Positions 56,748 through 63,870 of a stretch of DNA of 64,000 bases are shown here, in pieces; positions within the stretch are counted from its first letter, which is position 1; each line of letters begins with the position of its first letter. The stretch comes from DAITQM01 sp039794245 (GTDB taxonomy: Bacteria > Pseudomonadota > Gammaproteobacteria > Xanthomonadales > Wenzhouxiangellaceae), in contig JBDIVS010000001.1 of assembly GCA_039794245.1 (NCBI GenBank), positions 144,065 to 208,064 on the forward strand, read 5' to 3'. The notes beneath the pieces were generated by a model, which was not told where the DNA came from, ran no database searches, and saw only the letters and a list, made by a program, of their open reading frames with translations. A program made the position numbers and the translations under genes.

Positions 56748-58169
56748 ATGAAATCCATCTTCCGCACCAAACCGATCGACCATATCGCCGGCCGCGGCCT
56801 CAAGCCCGTGCTCGGCGCCACCGACCTCGTGCTGATGGGCATCGGGGCGATCATCGGCGCCGGCGTTTTCGTGCTGACCGGCATCGGCGCCGCCCACCAC
56901 GCCGGCCCGGCGCTGGTCCTGTCGTTCATGATCGCCGGCACCGCCTGCGCCTTCGCCGCCCTGTCGTACGCCGAGCTGGCGACGGCGATCGGCGGCTGCG
57001 GCAGCGCTTACGGCTACGGCTACGCCGCGCTCGGCGAGATCGTCGGCTGGCTGATCGGCTGGACCTTGCTGCTCGAATACGGCATGGCGGTTTCGACCGT
57101 TGCAGTAGGCTGGTCGGGTTATGTCAATAACGCGCTGCTCGCCGTCGGTTACGGGCTGCCTGAATATCTGCTCAAACCATTCACCGAAGAAGGCGGCATG
57201 TTGAATCTGCCGGCGACGCTGATCATTCTGCTGCTCGCCGGCCTGCTGGCCAGCGGCGCCTATGTCAGCGCCAAGTTCAACGCCGTGATGGTCGTCGTCA
57301 AACTCTCGGCCTTGTTCCTGTTCATCGCGATCGCGCTGTTTCATATCGATCCGGCCAACTGGTCGCCGTTCATTCCCGAGCGGCTGGTCGATGCCGAGGG
57401 CCACGCGAAATACGGCATGCTGGGCGTCGTTGAGGGCGCGGCGGTGATTTTTTTCGCCTACATCGGCTTCGATGCGGTCTCGACTGCCGCCGAGGAGACC
57501 AAAAATCCACAGCGCAACGTGCCGATCGGCATCATCGGTTCGCTCATCGTATGCACGCTGCTCTATATCATCGTCTCGCTGCTGCTCACCGGCGTCGTGC
57601 CCTATACCGAACTCGGGGTCGCCTCGCCGGTCGCCGACGCCCTGCTGCGCATCGGCCAGCACTGGGGCTCGGCGGCGGTCGCCGCCGGGGCCATCGCCGG
57701 GCTGACCACGGTGATGCTGGTGATGTATTTCGGCCTGACGCGTGTCCTGCTGGCGATGTGCCGCGACGGCCTGTTGCCGCAGCAGTTCGCCGTGCTCGGC
57801 GAGCACAGCAAATCGCCGATTCGCATCATCCTGGTCTCCGGAGTGCTGCTCGCCACCGCCGCCGGTCTTTTGCCGATCGAGTCGCTCGCCAAACTGGTCA
57901 ATATGGGCACACTGGCGGCCTTCACCGTCGTCTGCCTGGGCGTGATCTGGTTGCGCTACCATCGCCCGGACTTGCCACGGCCGTTCAGAACGCCCTATTC
58001 GCCATTGTTTCCGATCCTGGGCGCACTGACGTGTCTGTATCTGATGATTAACCTGCCGCTCACCACCTGGATCGCGTTCACGCTGTGGGCTGCGATCGGC
58101 CTTATGGTGTACGCCGCCTATTCGTACCGCCACAGTCACCTGGCGGGCGCCGCAGCCGTCGCCGGCTGA
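56748..58169 (+). CDS. APC-family cationic/basic amino acid permease (YhdG/CAT-like)
   Basis: 473 aa from the ATG at 56748 (AAGGA 7 nt upstream); an ATG 9 codons earlier is possible. About 12 membrane helices, with the substrate-binding IGAIIGAGVFVLTG in helix 1, FFAYIGFDAVSTAAEETKNP in helix 6 and VLLAMCRDGLLP. These place it in the CAT/YhdG group of APC transporters. The substrate is not fixed by sequence. Confidence 0.9.
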   Translation: MKSIFRTKPIDHIAGRGLKPVLGATDLVLMGIGAIIGAGVFVLTGIGAAHHAGPALVLSFMIAGTACAFAALSYAELATAIGGCGSAYGYGYAALGEIVGWLIGWTLLLEYGMAVSTVAVGWSGYVNNALLAVGYGLPEYLLKPFTEEGGMLNLPATLIILLLAGLLASGAYVSAKFNAVMVVVKLSALFLFIAIALFHIDPANWSPFIPERLVDAEGHAKYGMLGVVEGAAVIFFAYIGFDAVSTAAEETKNPQRNVPIGIIGSLIVCTLLYIIVSLLLTGVVPYTELGVASPVADALLRIGQHWGSAAVAAGAIAGLTTVMLVMYFGLTRVLLAMCRDGLLPQQFAVLGEHSKSPIRIILVSGVLLATAAGLLPIESLAKLVNMGTLAAFTVVCLGVIWLRYHRPDLPRPFRTPYSPLFPILGALTCLYLMINLPLTTWIAFTLWAAIGLMVYAAYSYRHSHLAGAAAVAG

Positions 58170-58203
58170 ACCGCGCGCCACTCGGGGACGAACGGAGGCA
58201 GGG

Positions 58204-58818
58204 GTGACGACGCTGCTTGCCGCCAAACAGGTGATGCTGGAACGGCGCGGCCGGAGCGTGTTCGGCCGCGCCAGCGTTGCACTCGCCGCAGGCCAGGCGT
58301 TGTTGATCGAAGGGATCAACGGTGCCGGCAAGACGACACTGCTGAAAATCCTGGCCGGTCTGATCAGGCCGAACGAAGGCCATGTCGAGCGCCACGCGAC
58401 GCTCTTCATCGGCCACCAGAACGCGCTGAAACTGGAGCTCGGCGCCGCCGAGAACCTGCGCTTTTATGCCGCGTTGCATGGCGGCGGAAGTGTCTCGGCG
58501 GCGTTGGCGAACATGGAAGTCGCCGATCTCGCCGGCCGCCCGGTGGGCGAAATGTCGGCCGGGCAGAAACGGCGTGTGGCGCTTGCCCGGTTGTTTCTCG
58601 GCCACGCCCCACTGTGGCTGCTCGATGAGCCTTATGCCAATCTCGATGTCTCGGGCGCGGCGCTGCTCGACCGCCATTTCGCCGCCCATCTGGCCACCGG
58701 CGGCGGCCTGGTGATCGCCAGCCACGGCCGGGCGCCGCAGGGCTTGCCCGTGCTCGACACCCTGCACCTGCCGGTCCCGCCGCCGGCAACACAGCTCCAG
58801 GACAGTCATGGACCATAG
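58204..58818 (+). CDS. ccmA: Heme exporter ATP-binding protein CcmA with a repeat-encoded tail
   Basis: 204 aa, GTG start with GGAGG 5 nt upstream. Walker A GINGAGKTTLL, signature EMSAGQKRRVALARL and Walker B LWLLDEPYANLD are intact, the compact CcmA type. It is the ATPase of the CcmABCD complex that handles heme for cytochrome c maturation. The last eight residues (QLQDSHGP) and the stop codon are read from the first unit of the following tandem repeat, so the native C-terminus has been replaced or extended. Confidence 0.93.
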   Translation: MTTLLAAKQVMLERRGRSVFGRASVALAAGQALLIEGINGAGKTTLLKILAGLIRPNEGHVERHATLFIGHQNALKLELGAAENLRFYAALHGGGSVSAALANMEVADLAGRPVGEMSAGQKRRVALARLFLGHAPLWLLDEPYANLDVSGAALLDRHFAAHLATGGGLVIASHGRAPQGLPVLDTLHLPVPPPATQLQDSHGP

Positions 58819-59154
58819 CACAGCTCCAGGACAGTCATGGACCGCGTAGCACCTCCAGGACAGTCATGGACCGTATAGCACCTCCAGGACAGTCATGGAC
58901 CGTAGAACTGCCCCGGGGAAAGTCATGAGCGGCGCGGTGAATTCGGGACCGCGGTGAATTCGGGACAGTCATGCAACACAGCTCCAGGACAGTCATGCGG
59001 TGAATTCGGGACAGTCATGGATCGTCACGCAGTGAATCTGGGACAGTCATGAAACCGATCGAGATGGAAGGCAGATGAATCCGGCACTCGCCCTGATCCG
59101 GCGCGATCTTCTTGAATCCGGGACAGTCATGAAACCGATCGAGACGGAAGGCAG
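58791..59154 (+). repeat. Tandem repeat array of GACAGTCATG units between ccmA and ccmB
   Basis: GACAGTCATG occurs nine times (58801, 58830, 58859, 58888, 58964, 58988, 59010, 59042, 59122), plus one variant (58918). The first units are exactly 29 bp apart (CAGCTCCAGGACAGTCATGG type); later ones mix CCAGGACAGTCATG with ATTCGGGACAGTCATG. Each unit looks like a ribosome site (AGGA or GGGA) 5 nt before an ATG and opens a short reading frame that ends soon after the next ATG. The array ends with an 80-bp duplication containing the first 13 codons of ccmB. Origin unknown. Confidence 0.85.
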
Positions 59155-59158
59155 ATGA
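59075..59158 (+). CDS. 27-codon leader frame from a duplicated ccmB start
   Basis: The ATG at 59075 copies the ccmB beginning (MNPALALIRRDLL), then runs into the next repeat (ESGTVMKPIETEGR) and stops at 59158, overlapping the true ccmB ATG by 4 bp. The 80-bp duplication is not a multiple of three, so the copy is out of frame. Coupled translation into ccmB is possible; whether the peptide is made is unknown. Confidence 0.4.
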   Translation: MNPALALIRRDLLESGTVMKPIETEGR

Positions 59159-59823
59159 ATCCGGCACTCGCCCTGATCCGGCGCGATCTTCTGGTCGCCC
59201 TGCGCCGCCGCCAGGAAACGCTCTGGCCGCTGTGGTTCGCGCTGCTCGTGGTCAGCCTGTTTCCGCTCGGCATCAGCCCCGATCCGGCGATCCTGCGGGT
59301 CGTCGGGCCGGGGGTGATCTGGATCGCGATGCTGCTTTCGGGGCTGCTGACGCTCGACCCGCTGTTCCGCGCCGACGCCGAGGACGGCAGTCTCGAACAA
59401 TGGCTGCTCGGCGATGTGCCGCTCAGCCTTCTGGCCTTCGCCCGCATCGTCTCACACTGGCTGATCAGCGGCCTGCCCCTGGTGCTTGTCGCGCCGCTGA
59501 TGGCATTGATGCTCGGCATGCATGGCGATCTGATCGCTGTCCTGCTCGTCTCGCTGCTGCTCGGCGGACCCTTGCTCAGTGCGCTCGGCGCAACCGGCGC
59601 GGCGCTGGCGCTGGGCGCCCGGCGCGGCGCGTTCCTCGTAGTGCTGCTCGTCGTGCCGTGGTATGTGCCGATCCTGATCTTCGCCTCGGGCGCCCTGCGC
59701 TCGGCGGCCGACGGCCTGCCGGCCGGGCCGCAATTACAATTGCTGGCGGCGATGTCGCTGTTCGGCATCACGCTTGCGCCGTGGGCCATCGCCGGGGCGC
59801 TGAAAATCAATCTCAAAGGTTGA
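59155..59823 (+). CDS. ccmB: Heme exporter membrane protein CcmB
   Basis: 222 aa with six hydrophobic segments. It starts MNPALALIRRDLLVALRRRQ, followed by LDPLFRADAEDGSLEQWLL and the conserved LLVVPWYVPILIFASGA. It pairs with CcmA in the CcmABCD complex. The start is fixed by homology and GAAGG upstream; the identical start sequence at 59075 is a duplicate. Confidence 0.94.
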   Translation: MNPALALIRRDLLVALRRRQETLWPLWFALLVVSLFPLGISPDPAILRVVGPGVIWIAMLLSGLLTLDPLFRADAEDGSLEQWLLGDVPLSLLAFARIVSHWLISGLPLVLVAPLMALMLGMHGDLIAVLLVSLLLGGPLLSALGATGAALALGARRGAFLVVLLVVPWYVPILIFASGALRSAADGLPAGPQLQLLAAMSLFGITLAPWAIAGALKINLKG

Positions 59824-59829
59824 AGTCCG

Positions 59830-60582
59830 ATGTGGCAGGCATTCAAACTGTGGTTTCATCAATGGGGCTCGCCGCCGGTCTTTTACCGGCGCAGCACGCG
59901 TTGGATCCCCTGGCTGTGGCTGCTGGCCCTGCTGCCGGCCGTGCCGGGAATCTACCTGGCGCTGTTCGTCGTCCCCGCCGACTATCTGCAAGGCGACAGC
60001 TACCGGATCCTGTTCATCCACGTGCCAGGCGCCTGGATGTCGATGATGATCTTCGTGCTGATGGCCGGGCTTGCTGCGATCGGCCTGGTCTGGCGCATCC
60101 GCACCGCCGAAATCCTGGCAATGGCCAGCGCCCCGGTCGGCGCCGCGTTCACACTGGTGGCCCTGATTACCGGCAGCCTGTGGGGCCGGCCGACGTGGGG
60201 CACTTACTGGCAATGGGACGGCCGGATGACCTCGGAACTGATCCTGCTGTTTCTCTACGCCGGGGTCATTGCGCTGTATCGCGCCATCGAAGACCGCCGC
60301 CAGGCGGCGCGCGCCGCCGGCCTGCTGGCCGTCATCGGCGTCGTCAACATCCCGATCATCCATTACTCGGTGCAATGGTGGACCACGCTGCACCAGGGCA
60401 GCACCATCAAACTGACCGGCCCTTCCACCATCGACCCGAGCATGCTGCCGCCCCTGATCCTGCTCATCGTCGCTAGCAAATTCTTCTACGCCGCCAACCT
60501 GCTCGGCCGGGCGCGCCTGGAACTGATCGAACAAGACCGTCACAAGGACTGGGTGCACAGGCTGTTCGCTACCGGCCTTTAG
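59830..60582 (+). CDS. ccmC: Heme handling protein CcmC
   Basis: 250 aa, six membrane helices. The tryptophan-rich WWD-like region is visible as LWGRPTWGTYWQWDGRMTSE, and heme-ligand His regions as IHVPGAWMSM and HYSVQWWTTLHQGSTI. It delivers heme to CcmE. The usual ccmD, ccmE, ccmF and later genes do not follow: sequence after the stop is intergenic junk and an integrase remnant, so the cluster is broken or dispersed here. Confidence 0.95.
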   Translation: MWQAFKLWFHQWGSPPVFYRRSTRWIPWLWLLALLPAVPGIYLALFVVPADYLQGDSYRILFIHVPGAWMSMMIFVLMAGLAAIGLVWRIRTAEILAMASAPVGAAFTLVALITGSLWGRPTWGTYWQWDGRMTSELILLFLYAGVIALYRAIEDRRQAARAAGLLAVIGVVNIPIIHYSVQWWTTLHQGSTIKLTGPSTIDPSMLPPLILLIVASKFFYAANLLGRARLELIEQDRHKDWVHRLFATGL

Positions 60583-60642
60583 GGTCGTTGTTCGTTGCTG
60601 GTCATTCCCGCCTGCCAGTGCATGGACACACGCCGGCAGACA

Positions 60643-60906
60643 CATTCCGGTGCCATAGAGCAAACGCGCCACCAGCGCCTGATTCAGAGTCGAAGCCGCC
60701 ACCTTGCCCTGGACTGCCAAGTGGGACAAAAACGCCTCAACCTCGGGTGTCCCCATGACCGCGGGATGGCGTTTGCCGTGGTACAGTATGAATCGCTTGA
60801 CCCAGTCGCTATAACCTTTCTCGGTGCTGAAACTGTAGTGCCGAGCGCGGATTCGGGCGCAAAGCAGGTCGAGCAGCTTCGGGGGTTTTTTGTTATCTAT
60901 AAACAT
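60643..60906 (-). pseudogene. Integron integrase (IntI) N-terminal remnant
   Basis: The ATG at 60906 starts KLLDLLCARIRARHYSFST, then WVKRFILYHGKRHPAVMG, EVEAFLSHLAV and AASTLNQAL: the N-terminal SAM-like domain of integron integrases. After VA the sequence jumps to LLYGTGM, a motif that belongs about 60 residues further on, and then leaves the family, so the catalytic Arg-His-Arg-Tyr domain is missing. The open frame continues antisense through ccmC but is not coding. It points away from the cassettes, as expected of intI. Confidence 0.85.
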
Positions 60907-61012
60907 GGATATTGATTGTATATCATTGAATTCAAGGCAGCTTTTGATGAATGCGTATAATTTTATACTAGAAAGAACAATTTATGCTATATTATTTAGC
61001 GTATAATTGTAG
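60907..61012 (+). promoter_or_regulatory. Integron attI/Pc-like region
   Basis: 106 AT-rich bp separate the intI remnant from the first cassette. The recombination core GTTATGC lies at 61012-61018 with the crossover after its G. Two TATAAT hexamers (60956-60961 and 61002-61007) face the cassettes and may drive them, though neither has a good -35. Confidence 0.5.
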
Positions 61013-61909
61013 TTATGCCTCGGAACACTCATGAAGCTCTGCTACTGCGATGAAACTGGTACGGGTGAAGAGCCTTACGCCGTCCTCCTCGGTGTAGTGG
61101 TCGATACTTCGCGGATGCACGTCACCAAAGACGACTGGGCCGATTTTCTGTCGCAGTTATCTAAAATGGTTGGGCAGGAATTTCAAGAACTGCATACACG
61201 TAACTTCTATTCCGGCTCCGGCATCTGGAAGAACCTTTCTGGCCAGCAGCGCTCCGACGCCATTGACCTATTCATCGACTGGTTCGCAGAGCGAAAGCAC
61301 CATGTCGTATTCAGCGCCATTGATAAGGCTAAACATAAGGCGATGCAAGACAACCGTGAAATCCCGGAGGAAATTGACACGGTCTGGAAAGCGATGGGGC
61401 TTCACGTTGCCTTGGCAGTCCAAAAGAACTTCCAAGCCGAGGCAAAGAACAAGGGAAACACGATCTTCGTGTTTGACGAGGAGGTGAAGGAGGAAACGAG
61501 GTTTCAGAAACTGCTTCTGAACCCGCCCGCGTGGAGCGACAGCTACTACGGGAGACAAAAGAAGCAAAAGCGGTTCTGCCAACTAGTTGACGCCCCGTAC
61601 TTTGCTGACTCAAAGAATGTCGGGCTATTGCAGGTCGCAGACTTCCTCGCCTACTTTGTACGGAGGCACATCGAAATATCTGAAGAAGCCATTCCGGCCA
61701 AGTACAAAGGGGAAGCTGAGAAGGTGGCCGGGTGGTTTGAGAAGATCAGAGCCCGCTCGATTCCATACCAAAGCATGTACCCGAAAAAGCAACGCTGCAA
61801 TACCGCCAACTTGTTCTGGAATCTTGCTCCCCAATGTATCCGCGACGCATAACCCATCATTCCACCGGACCTGCGCAAAAAAGCCGCGCAGGTCCGGTGA
61901 ATTCAGACG
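61013..61909 (+). mobile_element. Integron gene cassette 1 (DUF3800)
   Basis: The cassette begins TTATGC and its attC starts with GCATAAC, the exact complement of G-TTATGC. This is the rule for a cassette that circularised and re-inserted. One gene, same strand as the array. Confidence 0.85.
61031..61852 (+). CDS. DUF3800 domain protein (cassette 1)
   Basis: 273 aa. The DUF3800 pattern is present: MKLCYCDETGTGEEPYAVLLG with the first acidic residue (DE), VFDEEVKEETRF in the middle and VGLLQVADFLAYFVRRHIE near the end with the second Asp. This RNase-H-like acidic layout suggests a nuclease. The family is frequent in mobile and phage-related regions; its role is not established. Base use is less GC-rich than the chromosome. 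Its TAA stop lies inside the attC core. Confidence 0.82.
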   Translation: MKLCYCDETGTGEEPYAVLLGVVVDTSRMHVTKDDWADFLSQLSKMVGQEFQELHTRNFYSGSGIWKNLSGQQRSDAIDLFIDWFAERKHHVVFSAIDKAKHKAMQDNREIPEEIDTVWKAMGLHVALAVQKNFQAEAKNKGNTIFVFDEEVKEETRFQKLLLNPPAWSDSYYGRQKKQKRFCQLVDAPYFADSKNVGLLQVADFLAYFVRRHIEISEEAIPAKYKGEAEKVAGWFEKIRARSIPYQSMYPKKQRCNTANLFWNLAPQCIRDA

Positions 61910-61915
61910 TTCGAC
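61847..61915 (+). repeat. attC site of cassette 1
   Basis: 69 bp. Outer cores GCATAAC and GTTCGAC; inner arms CACCGGACCTGCGC (61863-61876) and GCGCAGGTCCGGTG (61886-61899) pair perfectly over 14 bp. Confidence 0.85.
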
Positions 61916-61952
61916 GTCAAATCAAGACACACCTGAGAGATGAAAAAATAAC

Positions 61953-62270
61953 ATGGAATTCAGGCAGCTGATTCAGAAGCGAGCTTCGCAGCGAATACTT
62001 TTTTTACCGCATGCGGTACGCCAAATGTCGCGCCCTGATCGAATGATTTCCACCGGGGATATACGGAAGGTGCTTGAGGAGGGCGAAATCATAGAGGATT
62101 ACCCTGAAGATGCCAGAGGTCACAGTTGCCTTATTCTGGGCAGGGGGAGAGACGGGCGACCGATACATATCGTATGTACCCCGAAGGATGAGTACTTGGC
62201 GGTAATAACGGCGTATATTCCGGATGAAGCTCAGTGGTCCGGAAATTTCAAAACGAGGATCAAGTCATGA
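61953..62270 (+). CDS. DUF4258 domain protein, probable toxin (cassette 2)
   Basis: 105 aa. FLPHAVRQMSRPDRMISTGDI, IIEDYPEDARGHSCLILG and PIHIVCTPKDEYLAVITAY follow the DUF4258 pattern (BECR/RelE-like fold, as in MqsR-type partners). The His in FLPHA is the usual start of the domain. With a YgiT-type gene overlapping its end by 4 bp, it is best read as the toxin of a small TA system. Confidence 0.82.
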   Translation: MEFRQLIQKRASQRILFLPHAVRQMSRPDRMISTGDIRKVLEEGEIIEDYPEDARGHSCLILGRGRDGRPIHIVCTPKDEYLAVITAYIPDEAQWSGNFKTRIKS

Positions 62271-62479
62271 AATGTATGTATTGTCAGGGTGAAATGGTGC
62301 GTGGAAAGGCGCCATTTCATATTGACCGTAAAGATGTTCACGTCAGCCTCGACAGCGTCCCAGCATGGGTTTGCTCGCAATGCGGGGAAGTCTATTTCGA
62401 GGAAGCCGAGGTGAATGCGGTCCAGGACATTATCCGGGCGGTAGACGAACAATCAGGCAAGTTGGCGCGTACCGCGTGA
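62267..62479 (+). CDS. YgiT-type zinc finger protein, probable antitoxin (cassette 2)
   Basis: 70 aa from the ATG at 62267. CMYCQGEM and CSQCGEVYF are the two CxxC zinc-binding pairs of the MqsA/YgiT N-terminal domain; the C-terminal DNA-binding part of MqsA is missing. It overlaps the DUF4258 gene by 4 bp. Confidence 0.85.
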   Translation: MKCMYCQGEMVRGKAPFHIDRKDVHVSLDSVPAWVCSQCGEVYFEEAEVNAVQDIIRAVDEQSGKLARTA

Positions 62480-62501
62480 AATTTATGTCTTGGCAGTCAA
62501 C

Positions 62502-62561
62502 GTCGAACAAGCCCATCCAGCCGACGCCAAAAAGGGGCGCGGCTGATGGGCGGTGTTAGCC
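62502..62561 (+). repeat. attC site of cassette 2
   Basis: 60 bp. Outer cores GTCGAAC and GTTAGCC; inner arms GCCCATCcAGCCG and CGGCTGATGGGC pair with one unpaired C, the extrahelical base that IntI uses to choose the strand. Confidence 0.88.
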
Positions 62562-63250
62562 GCCTTGGAGGATTCGCACATGATCGAAAACAACCCGACC
62601 AGCGTTGTCGCTGCGTTCGAAATGCTGCTCGAAGAAATCGAGGCGGAAATCGACTTCGTGAACCGAGTCGGCGCCCGCGCCTTTGAGGGGCGGGATTACG
62701 ACAAGGCAAAAGAGGCGCTGGAGCGCGCGGCACAGGTCACGGGCTTCCGCGACAAAGCCGACGCCCTCCGTCGCGAGTGGGCAAGCCTCTTTGCCCGCGA
62801 AGAAGACGAAGAAGGAAGCGAAGGGCATGCGGAGCGTCGCAACCTGGGTCGTCTGCGCCGTGGCCTGCGCACGCGCGAGGAGGCCTACTATCGGCCGATT
62901 CTCGAAGCCCTGCAAGCGCTGGGCGGTTCAGCGCCAATGAATCAGGTTCTGGACCGCGTACTTCAGAGCATGAAAGCCGTCCTGAAAGACGTGGACTACG
63001 AACCCCTCGCTTCCGAGCCAGACATGCCGCGATGGAAGAACGCGGCACAATGGGCGCGTAATTCGATGGTCAAAGAAGGACTCCTGCGAAACGATAGCCC
63101 GCGAGGAGTCTGGCAGATCAGCGACGCCGGAGTGCAATTCCTTCGTGGTGAGGCTGGCGGCTAACAAGGCGTTGCACTTGACCGGGCCGGCATTACGGTT
63201 TTTCGAGACATCACGTTCCTTGCAGCCAGCCCGGTAAGTGAACGCAGTCG
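62556..63250 (+). mobile_element. Integron gene cassette 3 (Mrr_N-like gene)
   Basis: It begins TTAGCC and its attC starts with GGCTAAC, the complement of the entry core. One gene on the array strand. Confidence 0.88.
62580..63164 (+). CDS. Mrr N-terminal (winged-helix) domain protein (cassette 3)
   Basis: 194 aa from the ATG at 62580 (GGAGG 8 nt upstream). The N-terminal half is helical (FEMLLEEIEAEIDFVN; charged EEDEEGSEGHAERRN linker). The C-terminal half YYRPILEALQALGGSAPMNQ to WARNSMVKEGLLRNDSPRG and WQISDAGVQFL matches the Mrr_N domain that recognises DNA in type IV restriction enzymes. There is no nuclease domain, so it may be a DNA-binding regulator. The stop overlaps the attC core. 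Confidence 0.78.
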   Translation: MIENNPTSVVAAFEMLLEEIEAEIDFVNRVGARAFEGRDYDKAKEALERAAQVTGFRDKADALRREWASLFAREEDEEGSEGHAERRNLGRLRRGLRTREEAYYRPILEALQALGGSAPMNQVLDRVLQSMKAVLKDVDYEPLASEPDMPRWKNAAQWARNSMVKEGLLRNDSPRGVWQISDAGVQFLRGEAGG

Positions 63251-63256
63251 TTAAGC
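63159..63256 (+). repeat. attC site of cassette 3
   Basis: 98 bp. Outer cores GGCTAAC and GTTAAGC; inner arms GCGTTgCACTTgACCGGGC and GCCCGGTAAGTGAACGC pair apart from two extrahelical G, with a large loop between. The next unit starts TTAAGCC, but no matching GGCTTAAC core is found before the window ends. Confidence 0.88.
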
Positions 63257-63294
63257 CTCCCGAACCACCGCACGACACACCTGACAGGTAGGAC

Positions 63295-63870
63295 ATGATG
63301 ACTCGAAAGAAGAAGACCACGACCAAGCGCCCGATCGAGTCCTACGAGCATCGGGACAAGCAGCGCGTCAACAACCCGCCGGTGGGACTGGTGACGCCGG
63401 AGACCGACCCGGAGGCGGGATCGAAGAAAACCTACGCCTACGACCCGCACCTGGACCCGCAACTGGTCTGGGCGGGCAAGGCCGAGCACACCTCGTTCGA
63501 GGTGCCGACGGTGTCGCTGCACGTGCACGAGCGCATCGACCCGCGCAGCATCATCGAGGCGGTGAAGCGGAAGAACGGCAGCGGCGGCGGGAAGCAGTTG
63601 GGGCTGTTCGACACCGAGCGGGAGGAACCGCTGCGCCAGGCGGTGGAGTTCTACCGGCACGCCCACGGCTGGAGCAACCGCATGGTGGCGGGCGACAGCC
63701 TGCTGGTGATGAACTCGCTTTTGGAAAAGGAGGGCATGGCCGGCAAGGTGCAGATGATCTACATCGACCCGCCCTACGGCATCCGCTACGGCTCCAACTT
63801 CCAGCCCTTCGTCAACAAGCGCGACGTCAAGGACGGCAAGGACGAGGACCTGACCGCCGAGCCGGAGTAA
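63295..63870 (+). pseudogene. Site-specific DNA methyltransferase (type III Mod-like), 3' truncated
   Basis: 191 codons. The early region (LVWAGKAEHTSFEVPTVSLH, HAHGWSNRMVAGDSLLVMN) and the catalytic motif YIDPPYGIRYGSNFQPF (DPPY, about residue 160) are those of beta-class Mod proteins. The frame stops at EDLTAEPE, directly where GTAAGC of an IS66-like end begins, so most of the catalytic and target-recognition part is lost. AGGTAGGAC lies before the ATG. Its downstream partner (Res) would be beyond the window if still present. Confidence 0.82.

Larger units (their letters stand above)
61910..62555 (+). mobile_element. Integron gene cassette 2 (DUF4258/YgiT pair)
   Basis: It begins TTCGAC and its attC starts with GTCGAAC, the exact complement of the entry core. 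It contains two overlapping genes, a toxin-antitoxin-like pair. Confidence 0.87.

Noticed and set aside
56664..58409. 581-codon minus-strand open frame across the amino acid permease
   Set aside because: It is rich in Gln, Arg, Gly and Asp, matches the antisense of a clear membrane transporter, and has no conserved motif.
58791..59154. CRISPR array as explanation for the ccmA-ccmB repeats
   Set aside because: The repeats are only 10-20 bp, the spacing shrinks to 22 bp and the spacers are similar to each other; no cas genes are present.
59734..60906. 390-codon minus-strand open frame covering ccmC and the integrase remnant
   Set aside because: Only the first 88 codons resemble IntI; the rest is the antisense of ccmC and ccmB with no family features and compositionally typical of GC-rich shadow frames.
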